DNA of 64,000 bases, taken from positions 806,001-870,000 of the forward strand of contig OY970288.1 of the NCBI GenBank assembly GCA_963716085.1, read 5' to 3'. The notes under the pieces are model-generated. The model was not told the DNA's origin. It made no database searches and worked only from the letters and a program-made list of their open reading frames with translations. Shown here in pieces: positions 35,158 to 43,782 of the stretch. A program made the position numbers and the translations under genes. Positions within the stretch are counted from its first letter, which is position 1, and each line of letters starts with the position of its first letter. The DNA is from Persicitalea sp963716085. GTDB taxonomy: Bacteria > Bacteroidota > Bacteroidia > Cytophagales > Spirosomataceae.

Positions 35158-36462
35158 TTACAAAAACTGCACGACGCTCTCCAGACCCATCCCGCGTGAA
35201 CCTTTGATGAGGATATGCGTGTCCTGCTGCGGATTGGCCATGATCCAGTTGTGCAGCGAGAATTTATCGGGAATGTAGTAGGCCTTCGGCAGCGCTGGGA
35301 GGGCGTGCTGCATGAGCGGCCCAGTTAAGATCACGATGTCGAACTTGCCTTCGGCGACTAGTTGACCAATGGCTAGGTGCTCGGCGGCGGCTTCCTCACC
35401 CAGTTCCAGCATGTCGCCCAGGATCAGCATCTTGCGCGGGGCGTCGCTGCGGGTGAAGTGTTCAATGGCCGCCCGCATGGAGCTGGGGTTGGCGTTGTAG
35501 GCGTCGAGCGTGATGGTGTTGCTGCCTTTCTCGATTACCTGCGAGCGGTTGTTATCGGGCTGATAGTCGGAGATGGCGCGGTGGGCGGCCTCGCCGGGTA
35601 CTGCAAAGTAATGACCGATGGCGAGGGCCGCGCAGACATTATCAAAATTATGCTTGCCCGGCAGGTGCGTGACGATGGTTTGTCCTTTCTGGTTTTCGTA
35701 GATGACGAAGGGAGATTCCTCGACCAACGTCGGATTCACTTCTGAACTGGGCGTGCAGTAAAACACGATTTCGCCGAAAGCGTGTTTTTTACTCACCATT
35801 TCCATGAGCGTGTCGTCCTGGGTATTCACAAACACGACCCGCTTTTTCTTGGATAAATACGTGTAAAGCTCCCCCTTCCCCTTCTTGACACCCGCGATGC
35901 CACCGAAGCCTTCGAGGTGGGCTTTGCCGATGTTGGTAATCAGGCCGTGCGTCGGCTGGGCGATGCTGCTGAGGAAAGCGATCTCTTTTTGATGGTTCGC
36001 ACCCATCTCGATGACCGCCACGGTGTTGGCATTCGGCTGAATGGACAGCAGCGTGAGCGGCACGCCGATGTGGTTGTTGAGGTTGCCGACGGTGGCGTTG
36101 GTGCGGTATTTTTTGGCAAGAACGGCAGCGATGAGCTCTTTGGTGGTGGTTTTGCCATTGGAGCCCGTCAGGCCAATGACCGGGATGTCCCAAGTGCCGC
36201 GATGGTGCTTGGCTAGTTCCTGCAAAGTGGCCAGCACGTCGTCGACCAGCAGAAATTGCTTTTCTTTCACGACCGAAAAATCGTCTACCACCGCAAAAGC
36301 GGCCCCGGCATCTAGCGCTTGTTGGGCAAACTTATTTCCGTCGAAATTATCGCCTTTCAGGGCAAAGAACAGGCAGCCCGGCGTGATTTTTCGCGTGTCG
36401 GTGCAGACGATTGGGTTCTCTAAATAGATCGCGTAAAGCTCTTCGATCGTGATTTCCAGCAT
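35158..36462 (-). CDS. murF: UDP-MurNAc-tripeptide--D-Ala-D-Ala ligase
   Basis: Adds the D-Ala-D-Ala dipeptide to the cell-wall precursor in the cytoplasm. The 434-residue Mur ligase has the ATP loop GLTGSNGKTTTKEL near residue 100, the GANHQKEIAFL segment with the family histidine near residue 155, and the ligase C-domain pattern LDAYNANPSSMRAA near residue 303. REP-like palindromes sit on both sides of the gene, the downstream one abutting the stop codon. Other cell-wall genes are not adjacent. Confidence 0.94.
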   Translation of the reverse strand: MLEITIEELYAIYLENPIVCTDTRKITPGCLFFALKGDNFDGNKFAQQALDAGAAFAVVDDFSVVKEKQFLLVDDVLATLQELAKHHRGTWDIPVIGLTGSNGKTTTKELIAAVLAKKYRTNATVGNLNNHIGVPLTLLSIQPNANTVAVIEMGANHQKEIAFLSSIAQPTHGLITNIGKAHLEGFGGIAGVKKGKGELYTYLSKKKRVVFVNTQDDTLMEMVSKKHAFGEIVFYCTPSSEVNPTLVEESPFVIYENQKGQTIVTHLPGKHNFDNVCAALAIGHYFAVPGEAAHRAISDYQPDNNRSQVIEKGSNTITLDAYNANPSSMRAAIEHFTRSDAPRKMLILGDMLELGEEAAAEHLAIGQLVAEGKFDIVILTGPLMQHALPALPKAYYIPDKFSLHNWIMANPQQDTHILIKGSRGMGLESVVQFL

Positions 36463-36492
36463 ATTTTATGACAACTTGGGTAAATGGGACGT

Positions 36493-36586
36493 TATGTGGT
36501 ACGGGCGGCTCGCCCGTCTTTTGCGTAGATTATGCTTTCAATGAAGCGTTGGCTACCACAAACGGGCGAGCCGCCCGTACCACATA
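36493..36586. repeat. 25-bp perfect inverted repeat upstream of murF
   Basis: Arms at 36493-36517 and 36562-36586 are exact reverse complements, each with its own ACGGGC-GCCCGT core, around 44 bases. The arm end CCCGTACCACA also occurs at 35147-35156. Looks like two REP elements in opposite orientation. Confidence 0.9.
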
Positions 36587-36602
36587 GGGCCAAAAATACG
36601 TA

Positions 36603-38816
36603 ATGAAACCTCAATATTACCTATACCTCTTCTTGGCGTTCGTTTCCACGATGACCGCCAACGCCCAGCAACCCTGGTTCCGCTTGGACACCACGACCGC
36701 CGTGGCCCGCAACGGCCAAGCCCTGCGCAATCCCTGGGCGGGCGGCCTGAATGCTGGGCAATTCTCGACGATGGACCTAAACGGCGACGGCACGGCCGAC
36801 CTCGTGTCCTTTGACCGCACCTCCAACCGCGTGACGGCCTTCCTGGGCGACGCCGCCACCAAAACCTACCGCCACGCGCCGATTTATGAGGCCCGCTTCC
36901 CATCTATGTCCGACTGGATGCTGCTGGCAGACTACGACAGCGATGGACGAAAAGACCTTTTCACACATACGTCACAAGGAGTTAAAGTATTTAAGCAAGT
37001 TTCAGACGGCGGATCCTGGACCTGGAAATTATTCAAGCCGCTGCTCAACTCAGTAGGTTTTTCGGGGAAGATAAATCTATTGGTCGTTGCCACCGATATC
37101 CCGGCGCTCATTGATGTGGACGACGACGGCGACCTGGACATCGTGACCTACGAGCTTCTGGGGGACTTCCTGGAAATGCATCAAAACATGAGCATGGAGC
37201 GTTACGGGATTCCCGATAGCCTGGAATTCGTACGGAATGGTCCGTGCTGGGGAAATTTTGTGAAAGAACACTGCAACGATTTCAAACTGGGCCTGGATTG
37301 TGGCGCGGTCGAGGATTTGCAGAAAAAGAACGGTGGCCGCCTGATGCACGCGGGCAACGCCGTGCTGCTGCAAGACCTCAACGGCGATGGCAAGAAGGAT
37401 TTGCTCGTGAGTCACGTCACCTGCGACAACGTGACCCGACTTATCAATACGGGTACCAACCGCGTGGGAGACTTCACCAGTTTCGACCTAAACTATCCGG
37501 CCAAGGATCCCATCTCGTTCGACATTTTTCCGGCAGTTTATAGCGAGGACGTGGACTTTGATGGCGTCAAAGATCTGCTGGCCGCGCCTAATGTGTACGC
37601 CAACGAAGGCAACCGGATGGATTTTCAGTCGTCCACCTGGTACTACCACAATGCCGGAACGGCCACAAAGCCGGTTTTTGAACTAAAACAGAAGAACTTT
37701 TTGCAAGACCAGATGATCGACGTCGGTGAAGACACCACTCCGTCCTTTTTCGACGTGGACGGTGACGGCGACCTCGATATGATCGTCGGTACGGGTGGCA
37801 CGCGGGGCGATGCGGGCTTTCGCGGAACATTGCAATTTTTTAGAAACGCAGGCGATGCCAAAACGCCGCGCTATGAATGGGTCGCTAATGAATACCTGAA
37901 TTTTTCGAGTGCGCTGCAACTCACGCGCATCAAGCCGCAATGGGCCGACTTCAACGGCGACGGTGTCGCAGATATTGGCTTTTCGGGCGTGTCACTTAAA
38001 GGAATTGAATTCCGCTACCTTCCTAACCGCGCCGCGCGAGGCGAGGCGGTGCGGCTGGACGTGAAGGAAGCGGTCACGCTTGTGTTACCGCCCAATGTGC
38101 AGAGCGGCGACCACCCGTACTTTTACGATGTGGATCGGGATGGTGATCTGGATTTGATTGTGGGAACCACGCAGGGAAACATCCGATATTTCCAAAACAC
38201 AGGTAATGCGAAGGAGCCGACTTACGAACTCAAGACCGAAAACTTGGGCGGCATCAGTGCCAATTTCCAAGGCCGCTTCGTAAGCGTCGCCGTGGCCGAT
38301 CTCGACCTCGACGGACAGCCCGACCTGCTCACCGCCGACCAAACGGGCATGGTTCGCGTTTCGCACGGTGGCGCCTGGGGGCAGTGGAGCCGCCGCGATA
38401 GTCTGCTGGTTCAAAACGGCACCGCGGCCTATGCGCCAAACTTGGGTGCGTACCTGCACGCCACCATTGCCGACTACAACGGCGACGGCAAGCCCGATGT
38501 CGCCGTGGGTACCCACGGAGGTGGCGTGCGTCTGCTGACCAACGTGCTGCCCGTCGTCGTGACGGCTATCGAACCCGTCTCCACCGATTCGTTCGTCGTC
38601 TTTCCTAATCCGGCGGAGGATTACGTGCGGGTACGGAGTTCGGCGCCTGGTTTACTGGATGTGATTTCGGGTAGCGGTCGGATTTTGCAAGAAAACTTAG
38701 GGCTGAGTGATACAGAGGAAACCACGCTGAACACCTCGCGCTGGTCGCCGGGGCTGTACCTGTTTCGGGCGCGGTACGGGGAGCGGCAGGAAGTCAGGAA
38801 GGTTGTGGTGAAGTGA
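36603..38816 (+). CDS. FG-GAP/VCBS repeat protein with T9SS sorting domain
   Basis: Secreted 737-residue protein with a signal peptide (about residues 1-21, ending NAQQ). At least ten calcium-binding-like repeats of type D-x-D-x-D-G follow (e.g. DLNGDGTADLV, DYDSDGRKDLF, DVDGDGDLDMIVG, DYNGDGKPDVA), as in FG-GAP beta-propellers. The C-terminal 75 residues match T9SS type A domains: VVFPNPAEDYVRV, then SPGLYLFRARYG and VRKVVVK. It is probably displayed on or released from the surface; its ligand is unknown. Confidence 0.88.
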   Translation: MKPQYYLYLFLAFVSTMTANAQQPWFRLDTTTAVARNGQALRNPWAGGLNAGQFSTMDLNGDGTADLVSFDRTSNRVTAFLGDAATKTYRHAPIYEARFPSMSDWMLLADYDSDGRKDLFTHTSQGVKVFKQVSDGGSWTWKLFKPLLNSVGFSGKINLLVVATDIPALIDVDDDGDLDIVTYELLGDFLEMHQNMSMERYGIPDSLEFVRNGPCWGNFVKEHCNDFKLGLDCGAVEDLQKKNGGRLMHAGNAVLLQDLNGDGKKDLLVSHVTCDNVTRLINTGTNRVGDFTSFDLNYPAKDPISFDIFPAVYSEDVDFDGVKDLLAAPNVYANEGNRMDFQSSTWYYHNAGTATKPVFELKQKNFLQDQMIDVGEDTTPSFFDVDGDGDLDMIVGTGGTRGDAGFRGTLQFFRNAGDAKTPRYEWVANEYLNFSSALQLTRIKPQWADFNGDGVADIGFSGVSLKGIEFRYLPNRAARGEAVRLDVKEAVTLVLPPNVQSGDHPYFYDVDRDGDLDLIVGTTQGNIRYFQNTGNAKEPTYELKTENLGGISANFQGRFVSVAVADLDLDGQPDLLTADQTGMVRVSHGGAWGQWSRRDSLLVQNGTAAYAPNLGAYLHATIADYNGDGKPDVAVGTHGGGVRLLTNVLPVVVTAIEPVSTDSFVVFPNPAEDYVRVRSSAPGLLDVISGSGRILQENLGLSDTEETTLNTSRWSPGLYLFRARYGERQEVRKVVVK

Positions 38817-38876
38817 GGTGTCGGCTGAACTTTTGCCCCTCGATGAGTCTTTTTATAAGAAAACCCAACAAGCAAA

Positions 38877-39173
38877 ATGCTCTCACAACTCGCCAGTACT
38901 CCCCTGGGTCGTCTGCGGATCGTTGCCTTCCTCGAAGGCTGCTCTTTTTTGTTGATCGGACTGACCATGATTCTGAAATACCAGTACGGGATGCCAAAAC
39001 CCAATTACGTTGTGGGCATGGCGCACGGGGTGCTTTTTATCGCTTACCTCTTTTTGGTCTTGCAGGTGGCTTACCTCCATAAGTGGAAAATAATGAAGGT
39101 TTTTTGGGCTTTCGTGGCTTCGCTGGTTCCTTTTGGCACCTTTTACGCGGAGAAGCATTTGTATAAAGAATAA
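38877..39173 (+). CDS. DUF3817 integral membrane protein
   Basis: A 98-residue inner-membrane protein with about three transmembrane helices (residues 15-33, 48-67, 77-90). It carries the DUF3817 landmarks: EGCSFLLIGLTMILKY, MAHGVLFIAYLFLVLQ, and the C-terminal charged HLYKE. The function of the family is unknown. It follows the FG-GAP gene by 60 bp. Confidence 0.85.
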   Translation: MLSQLASTPLGRLRIVAFLEGCSFLLIGLTMILKYQYGMPKPNYVVGMAHGVLFIAYLFLVLQVAYLHKWKIMKVFWAFVASLVPFGTFYAEKHLYKE

Positions 39174-39610
39174 GCGGCGATCAGCTCTGAAAGAGTATTT
39201 GGTTCTTTGACAATTTCTACGGAAGCATCCGACTCCAAGTTTTAAAAAATACCTCAAAGTCATCTCAGCGCGCAACGACGTTGCCTGGCATCGGCCGTTC
39301 GATCTCTTGGGGCTCAAATTATTTGGCAAGTTGCTCATTATGAAAACATTTGTTTTCCGCTCGGGTGGTTCAGTAAAAAGTCTCGGAGAGGCGAAAGGTT
39401 TGTGGCAGAAAAAGCTCACATTCACACAAGCCCCGGAGGGGCGCAACATTACCGTGTACTGGATTGCGCCCTTTCAGGACTCGGGATGGAATGGATCTCC
39501 CTATTCGCAGGGCTTCACCCTGCGCTGACAGATGCTGCCCTTTCAGGACCTGTAATAGTAATCTTACGAGTTAACTCATTCATCAATAAGTAAATAAATT
39601 TCAAATGCTC
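39174..39610. other. Intergenic region with structured repeats
   Basis: About 435 bp without a supported gene. An in-frame stretch at 39307-39528 is explained by repeats. The region carries the palindromic repeat cluster at 39430-39549. Confidence 0.6.
39430..39549. repeat. Structured intergenic repeat cluster
   Basis: Hairpin GCCCC-GGA-GGGGC (39430-39442), hairpin CGCAGGG-N5-CCCTGCG (39506-39524), and a direct repeat GCCCTTTCAGGAC at 39468-39480 and 39537-39549. This resembles dispersed intergenic elements of bacteroidetes; mobility is not shown. Confidence 0.7.
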
Positions 39611-39982
39611 ATGAAAAACCTACTAATACTCTCAACCCTATTCCTTTGGATGGGCTGCAACAAATCTGAAAACAACATCGAAGGCGAGGTGGTTGAAACT
39701 CGCGCCCGCATCGTCAGCAACCTGGCTGTAGACGGCTGCGAGTGGCATTTCGAAGTAGCAAGTAAGGACTCTTTGAACATCACTACGCTGGTACCCACGC
39801 TGGCCACAGAGCCCAAAGTCAAAGCCGCCGTACCAAAATACGGCACCCAGGACGCGTACTCCTTCATCGACATCGACCTCAAATACCGTCCGGCGGGGAC
39901 GCAGCGTAAAATCACCTGCGGCTTCGGTAGCATGAATGCCGTGGATGAAGTGGAGGTACTGGAAATAAGCCAAATCAGGTAA
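39611..39982 (+). CDS. Predicted lipoprotein of unknown function
   Basis: A 123-residue protein starting MKNLLILSTLFLWMGCNKSE, a lipoprotein signal with Cys16 as the likely lipid site. The mature part is a small beta-rich domain with a cysteine pair (Cys39 in DGCEWHF, Cys106 in ITCGFGS) and no recognised family. An ATG six bases upstream (39605) is equally possible. It lies before the pentapeptide-like gene, with 92 bp between. Confidence 0.65.
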   Translation: MKNLLILSTLFLWMGCNKSENNIEGEVVETRARIVSNLAVDGCEWHFEVASKDSLNITTLVPTLATEPKVKAAVPKYGTQDAYSFIDIDLKYRPAGTQRKITCGFGSMNAVDEVEVLEISQIR

Positions 39983-40074
39983 TTTTCTCAGAAAAACGGA
40001 ATTGCCACGCAACTTTTCGGGCGATTGGCGCATCAGTTAGGGGTAATGAATTGAAAACCTAAACTGTTTTAGCC

Positions 40075-40851
40075 ATGAAAAGCAATCGTATTTCCCTCTA
40101 CCTAGCCGCCTTCATTCTAGCGCTCGCTACCGTCACCCAAGCCCAATCTTCGCTCGATGCCAGGGATATTCTTCGTAGGATCGACGACAAAAGTCAGGTC
40201 GAGATTCGGGACGCCGTGATTCGGGGGACGCTGGACTTTACCGAACTCGCCAACCAGCAGCGGGTGAGAAATTCCAGGAAATCCAACGAAGAATTCAAAA
40301 GCCGCGTCGAGGTGCCGCTGACGTTCAGGAATTGTACTTTCAAAGGCGATGTGATCGCCTACAAGACTTTGAATAAGGAGGGCGGCGGCGGGCTGTTCAA
40401 TTGGGGCGGAGACGACCAGGCCCTTTACACTGCCGATTTTAAGGAAAGAGTGATTTTTGAAAATTGTTCTTTTGAGGGCAAGACCGAATTCAAATACTCC
40501 GACTTCGACGAAATCGCCGTTTTCAACGACAACAAATTTCGTTACGAGGCCAATTTCAAGTACGCCAACTTCCGCGAGGACGCCCGCTTCGAGGGGACTG
40601 ACTTCGGCGACGACGCCAATTTCAAGTACGCCAACTTTCGGGGTGCCGCCCTGTTCACCGATGCCCGCATCGACGACGATGCCGACTTCAAGTACGCCGA
40701 ATTCAGTCGCGAAGCAAGGTTCGTGAAGACTCGTTTTAGCGGCGACGCCAGCTTCAAGTACGCCGAGTTCAATCGCTCGGGCGACTTCTCGAACGCCAAT
40801 TTCCGCAGCCGCCCCGACTTTAAATATACCAAAGGGCGGTATAACATGTAG
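40075..40851 (+). CDS. Secreted pentapeptide-like repeat protein
   Basis: A 258-residue exported protein (signal peptide to about residue 23, ending TQA). The first half holds an extended segment with strands (RNCTFKGDV). From residue 125 a strict repeat of about 20 residues appears, with the core FKYANFREDARFE and variants, matching the A(D/N)LxF-type pentapeptide fold that builds a right-handed quadrilateral helix. Such proteins often act as binding scaffolds. Function here is unknown. Confidence 0.8.
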   Translation: MKSNRISLYLAAFILALATVTQAQSSLDARDILRRIDDKSQVEIRDAVIRGTLDFTELANQQRVRNSRKSNEEFKSRVEVPLTFRNCTFKGDVIAYKTLNKEGGGGLFNWGGDDQALYTADFKERVIFENCSFEGKTEFKYSDFDEIAVFNDNKFRYEANFKYANFREDARFEGTDFGDDANFKYANFRGAALFTDARIDDDADFKYAEFSREARFVKTRFSGDASFKYAEFNRSGDFSNANFRSRPDFKYTKGRYNM

Positions 40852-40870
40852 TCCTCCGGGAGAAAAGAGT

Positions 40871-40893
40871 CCTTCGACTACGCTCAGGATGAC
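40871..40893 (+). repeat. Dispersed TTCGACTACGCTCAG repeat
   Basis: CCTTCGACTACGCTCAGGATGAC here. The core also occurs at 59556-59570 and, degenerate, at 6701-6730. Confidence 0.7.
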
Positions 40894-40908
40894 GTTAGGT
40901 GAAGCTAC

Positions 40909-40945
40909 TGTCCGAAATCGTACAACTACTGTGCGATTTCGGACA
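40909..40945. promoter_or_regulatory. Two dyads in inverted repeat, possible enhancer
   Basis: TGTCCGAAATCG (40909-40920) is the exact reverse complement of 40934-40945. Each half is itself a dyad of form GTNCGA-WW-TCGNAC, and the two start 21 bp apart, two helical turns. This is the usual layout of binding sites for an NtrC-type activator. A T run follows, so the same sequence could also be a terminator for the gene at 40075. Confidence 0.5.
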
Positions 40946-41007
40946 TTTTTTTATAGTTGTATTCTATAAAATACTGATAGTCAGCAAAACCAAATCATGG
41001 TACGCTA

Positions 41008-41024
41008 TTTGGCACAGTTAGGAA
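41008..41024 (+). promoter_or_regulatory. Possible sigma-54 promoter of the ABC gene
   Basis: TTTGGCACA gives a good -24 element (TGGCACR), about 65 bp after the dyads and 66 bp before the ATPase start. The -12 half (expected GC at 41023-41024) is AA, so the match is only partial. Confidence 0.35.
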
Positions 41025-41056
41025 AAACATATTAGCCAGTGGTCATCAACAACTTT

Positions 41057-41084
41057 AAACATTCAAACTCTAAACGCTAAACTA
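41057..41084 (+). repeat. AAAC-type heptads before the ABC gene
   Basis: Four 7-base units sharing AAAC spacing (e.g. CAAACTC, TAAACGC, TAAACTA) end six bases before the GTG start. Confidence 0.6.
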
Positions 41085-41089
41085 AAAAA

Positions 41090-41755
41090 GTGATTCAACT
41101 CAAAAACATCGCCAAGTACTACCCCGCCGGATTCGGTAAAACTTACGTTCTGCGCAACATCACCATGGACGTCAAAGAGGGTGAATTTGTCTCCATCATG
41201 GGGCCGTCCGGTTCGGGCAAATCCACGTTGATGCATATTTTGGGCCTGCTGGAAGAGCCCTCCGAGGGCGAGTACCTTTTCCTGGATGAACCCGTGCAAG
41301 GCCTTAGCGAAAAAAAGCGCACTGAGCTCCATCGCCACCACATCGGCTTCGTTTTCCAGGCCTACCACCTCATCGACGAGCTAACCGTTTACGAAAATAT
41401 CGAAACGCCGCTCCTCTACAAAGGTACGCCCTCGGCGGAGCGCAAAAGCCGCGTGGCCGAACTCCTCGACCGCTTCAACATCGTGGCCAAAAAAGATTTG
41501 TTCCCCAGTCAGTTATCGGGCGGGCAGCAGCAGTTGGTCGGCGTGGCGCGGTCCATCGTACACGAACCTAAGGTCATTTTTGCCGACGAACCTACTGGCA
41601 ACCTCCACTCCGAGCAAGCCGAGGACATCATGGAACTTTTCCAGAAACTCAACAAGGAGGACAAAGTGACGATCATTCAGGTCACGCACTCGGAGAAAAA
41701 CGCCGAATACGGCAACCGAGTGGTCAGGTTGAAGGACGGGTGGATGGCATCTTGA
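41090..41755 (+). CDS. ABC transporter ATP-binding protein, LolD/MacB type
   Basis: ATPase subunit for an export or lipoprotein-release system. The 221-residue protein shows Walker A MGPSGSGKST near residue 38, the Q-loop FVFQAYHL, the signature LSGGQQQLVGVARS near residue 143, Walker B VIFADEPTGNL, and the H-loop VTHSEKNA. The start is GTG at 41090. The next gene is a TolC-like factor. No permease or membrane-fusion partner is in the window, which is unusual for this group. Confidence 0.92.
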   Translation: MIQLKNIAKYYPAGFGKTYVLRNITMDVKEGEFVSIMGPSGSGKSTLMHILGLLEEPSEGEYLFLDEPVQGLSEKKRTELHRHHIGFVFQAYHLIDELTVYENIETPLLYKGTPSAERKSRVAELLDRFNIVAKKDLFPSQLSGGQQQLVGVARSIVHEPKVIFADEPTGNLHSEQAEDIMELFQKLNKEDKVTIIQVTHSEKNAEYGNRVVRLKDGWMAS

Positions 41756-41879
41756 ATGATGAATGATGAATTATTTTTCTAGCCGACAACTATCCAGTAC
41801 CCAGTACCCAGTACCCAGTACCCAGTACCCAGTACCCAGTACCCAGTACCGGAAGGCCGGCCCCGCCAGTACCCAGTAC
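41754..41879 (+). repeat. Heptamer arrays between the ABC and tolC genes
   Basis: GAATGAT units overlap the ATPase stop codon (41754-41767). CCAGTAC then repeats eight times exactly (41794-41849), is interrupted by a GC-rich stretch containing GGCCGGCC (41850-41865), and occurs twice more (41866-41879). Confidence 0.92.
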
Positions 41880-41897
41880 CCAGAATCCGATATAGCC

Positions 41898-43253
41898 ATG
41901 ATTTTTATTGAATACTTTTTTCAAATGTTAAGACGTCCCTTGCAATGGTGGTTGCTGGGAGGCTTTTGCCTTTTTGTTTTGCCGCTTTCGGCGCAGCAGA
42001 TGCTTAGTTTGCAGGAATGCGCGGAGCTTTTGACCAAAAATAATCTGACGTTTCGGGACGGGCAATTGCAGGCTGAGGCGGCCCAGGCCCAATGGCGGCA
42101 GGCCAAGTCGCAGCAGTTGCCGCAGCTTGGGGTCAACCTGAGCCAAAGCGTAAATTTGGGCCGCAGCATCGACCGCTTTACGAATGCCTACATCGACCAA
42201 CTTTATAACTCGAGTTATGTGGGGGCAAGCGTGGACGAAACGCTGTTCCAGGGGTTCAGGGTGCAGAATGAAATTCGCCAGAACAGACTTTTGAAAGAGT
42301 CGGCGCTGGAAAACAGCGTCGCCGTGCGCGACGCGCAACTGTTGCTGATGGTACGAGCTTACGTGCAGGTGCTGGCTACCAAAGCTTTGTACGAGTCGGC
42401 GCAGCAGCAGGTTACGACGTCGGAAGAGCAAGTGGATCGGGTAGAGAAGCAGGTGAAGGCGGGCGTCGTGGGAGCCAATGGCTTGTACGAGATCCGGGCG
42501 CAACTCAGCAACGACAAATTCGACGAGGTGACCTTCCTGAATAGCTACCGCGTGGCCCGGCTGTCACTTTTCCAACTCCTTAACCTGCCGCCCGACCCCA
42601 ACGTGGAGTTCCGGCCCCTGAGCGTGAGCGCCAACGAACCCGCTCCGCTTTCGGCCGATGATCTTTTTGAAGAAACGCAGCAAAACTTTCCGCTGATTCG
42701 GGCCGCCGAACTACGGCGGCAGAGCTTCAACTACCTGGTCAAATCCATCAAGGGACGAAACCTGCCTTCCTTGGGGGCCTCCGCCAATTTTGGCGCCTTT
42801 TACGCTTCCACGAACAAACAGTTGGACTACTTCGACCAACTCAACGCCACCCGAAACGGCTCGCTTGGCATAAACCTGTATATCCCAATCATGGGCCGCT
42901 GGCAGACCCGCCCGCGCATTGACTTTGCCAAAGTCCAGGAGCGAATCGCCCGCAACGAACTGGATCAGAATAAGCTACAACTCCGGCAGGGTATCGAGCA
43001 AGCGCTGCTTGACGTAACCGCCTCGCAAGATCGTTATCAAGCCGCCCGCGATCAGGCCGACGCGCTGGAAGCCAGCTACGCCACGGTAGAAAGCCGCCTG
43101 AATGCCGGCACCGCCACGATCTTCGAGTATTCTCTTTCCAAGGCCAATCTTGCCCGCGCCCAGGCCAATGCCATCCGCGCCACCTACGAGTCCATCATGA
43201 ACCGCAAAATCCTGCAATACTATCGGCAGGGGAGTTGGGAGGGAGTTTTTTAG
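41898..43253 (+). CDS. TolC-family outer-membrane efflux protein
   Basis: Outer-membrane channel for export. The 451-residue protein has a signal peptide (about residues 1-32 ending in LSAQQ) and the duplicated helical hairpin layout of TolC: MLSLQECAELLTKNN at the start and a helical half ending RAQANAIRATYESIMNRKILQYY. The ATG at 41898 is preferred over 41763, because the frame upstream of it is made by a heptamer array. It is probably transcribed with the ATPase gene upstream. Confidence 0.88.
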   Translation: MIFIEYFFQMLRRPLQWWLLGGFCLFVLPLSAQQMLSLQECAELLTKNNLTFRDGQLQAEAAQAQWRQAKSQQLPQLGVNLSQSVNLGRSIDRFTNAYIDQLYNSSYVGASVDETLFQGFRVQNEIRQNRLLKESALENSVAVRDAQLLLMVRAYVQVLATKALYESAQQQVTTSEEQVDRVEKQVKAGVVGANGLYEIRAQLSNDKFDEVTFLNSYRVARLSLFQLLNLPPDPNVEFRPLSVSANEPAPLSADDLFEETQQNFPLIRAAELRRQSFNYLVKSIKGRNLPSLGASANFGAFYASTNKQLDYFDQLNATRNGSLGINLYIPIMGRWQTRPRIDFAKVQERIARNELDQNKLQLRQGIEQALLDVTASQDRYQAARDQADALEASYATVESRLNAGTATIFEYSLSKANLARAQANAIRATYESIMNRKILQYYRQGSWEGVF

Positions 43254-43263
43254 GAGTTAAAAT

Positions 43264-43325
43264 TTGAAAGTATAAAGTTCAAAGTTGCGCATGCCGAAAC
43301 TTTCAACTCATAAACTTTCAACTTC
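43264..43325. repeat. Heptad inverted repeat between tolC and ybjQ
   Basis: Units like TTGAAAG and TTCAAAG (43264-43284) face AACTTTC/AAACTTT units (43298-43325), making a hairpin between convergent genes. The right arm touches the ybjQ stop codon. Confidence 0.7.
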
Positions 43326-43650
43326 ATAGCCCTTCAACCACGGCCGCCGTTCCGTTCGCACTGACCATGAGCATGGAACCGTTGGGGCCGATGGCTTCGT
43401 AGTCGAGATCCACGCCGACGACGGCGTTGGCACCCAGGCGCTCGGCTTGCTCCGACATTTCGCGCAGGGCGATGCTCTTGGCCTCACGCAGACCCTGTTC
43501 GTAGGCCCCGGCCCGGCCGCCGACCACATCACGGATGTTGGCGAAAAAATCCTTGACGATATTGGCACCGATGATGGCTTCGCCGTTGACGATGCCGATG
43601 TACTTGGTAATGTTCTTGCCTTCGATGTTTGAGGTAGTGACAATAAGCAT
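43324..43650 (-). CDS. YbjQ-family heavy-metal-binding-domain protein
   Basis: A 108-residue protein of the YbjQ (UPF0145) group, usually pentameric in structure. It matches MLIVTTSNIEGKNITKYIGIVNGEAIIGANI, GLREAKSIALREMSEQAERLGANAVVGVDLDYEAIG, and an NGTAAVV end. The ATG at 43650 is preferred over 43779. Function is unsettled. Confidence 0.9.
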   Translation of the reverse strand: MLIVTTSNIEGKNITKYIGIVNGEAIIGANIVKDFFANIRDVVGGRAGAYEQGLREAKSIALREMSEQAERLGANAVVGVDLDYEAIGPNGSMLMVSANGTAAVVEGL

Positions 43651-43782
43651 GGGGAATGGTTTTTTGGTTAATTTTGGGCAAAAATTACGAAGAGTGCTCA
43701 ATTCTGCGGTCAGTCGTTCTATGAACGGGCGCGGAGCTTTTTGGGAGGTAAAATTTCCCGGTGGCCCTCTTCTCACCAAACC

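Noticed and set aside
39307..39528. Open frame of 73 codons in the repeat region
   Set aside because: It is made of palindromic repeats and has no protein-like pattern.
41794..41879. CRISPR array
   Set aside because: Units are only 7 bp with no spacers of proper length and no cas genes near.
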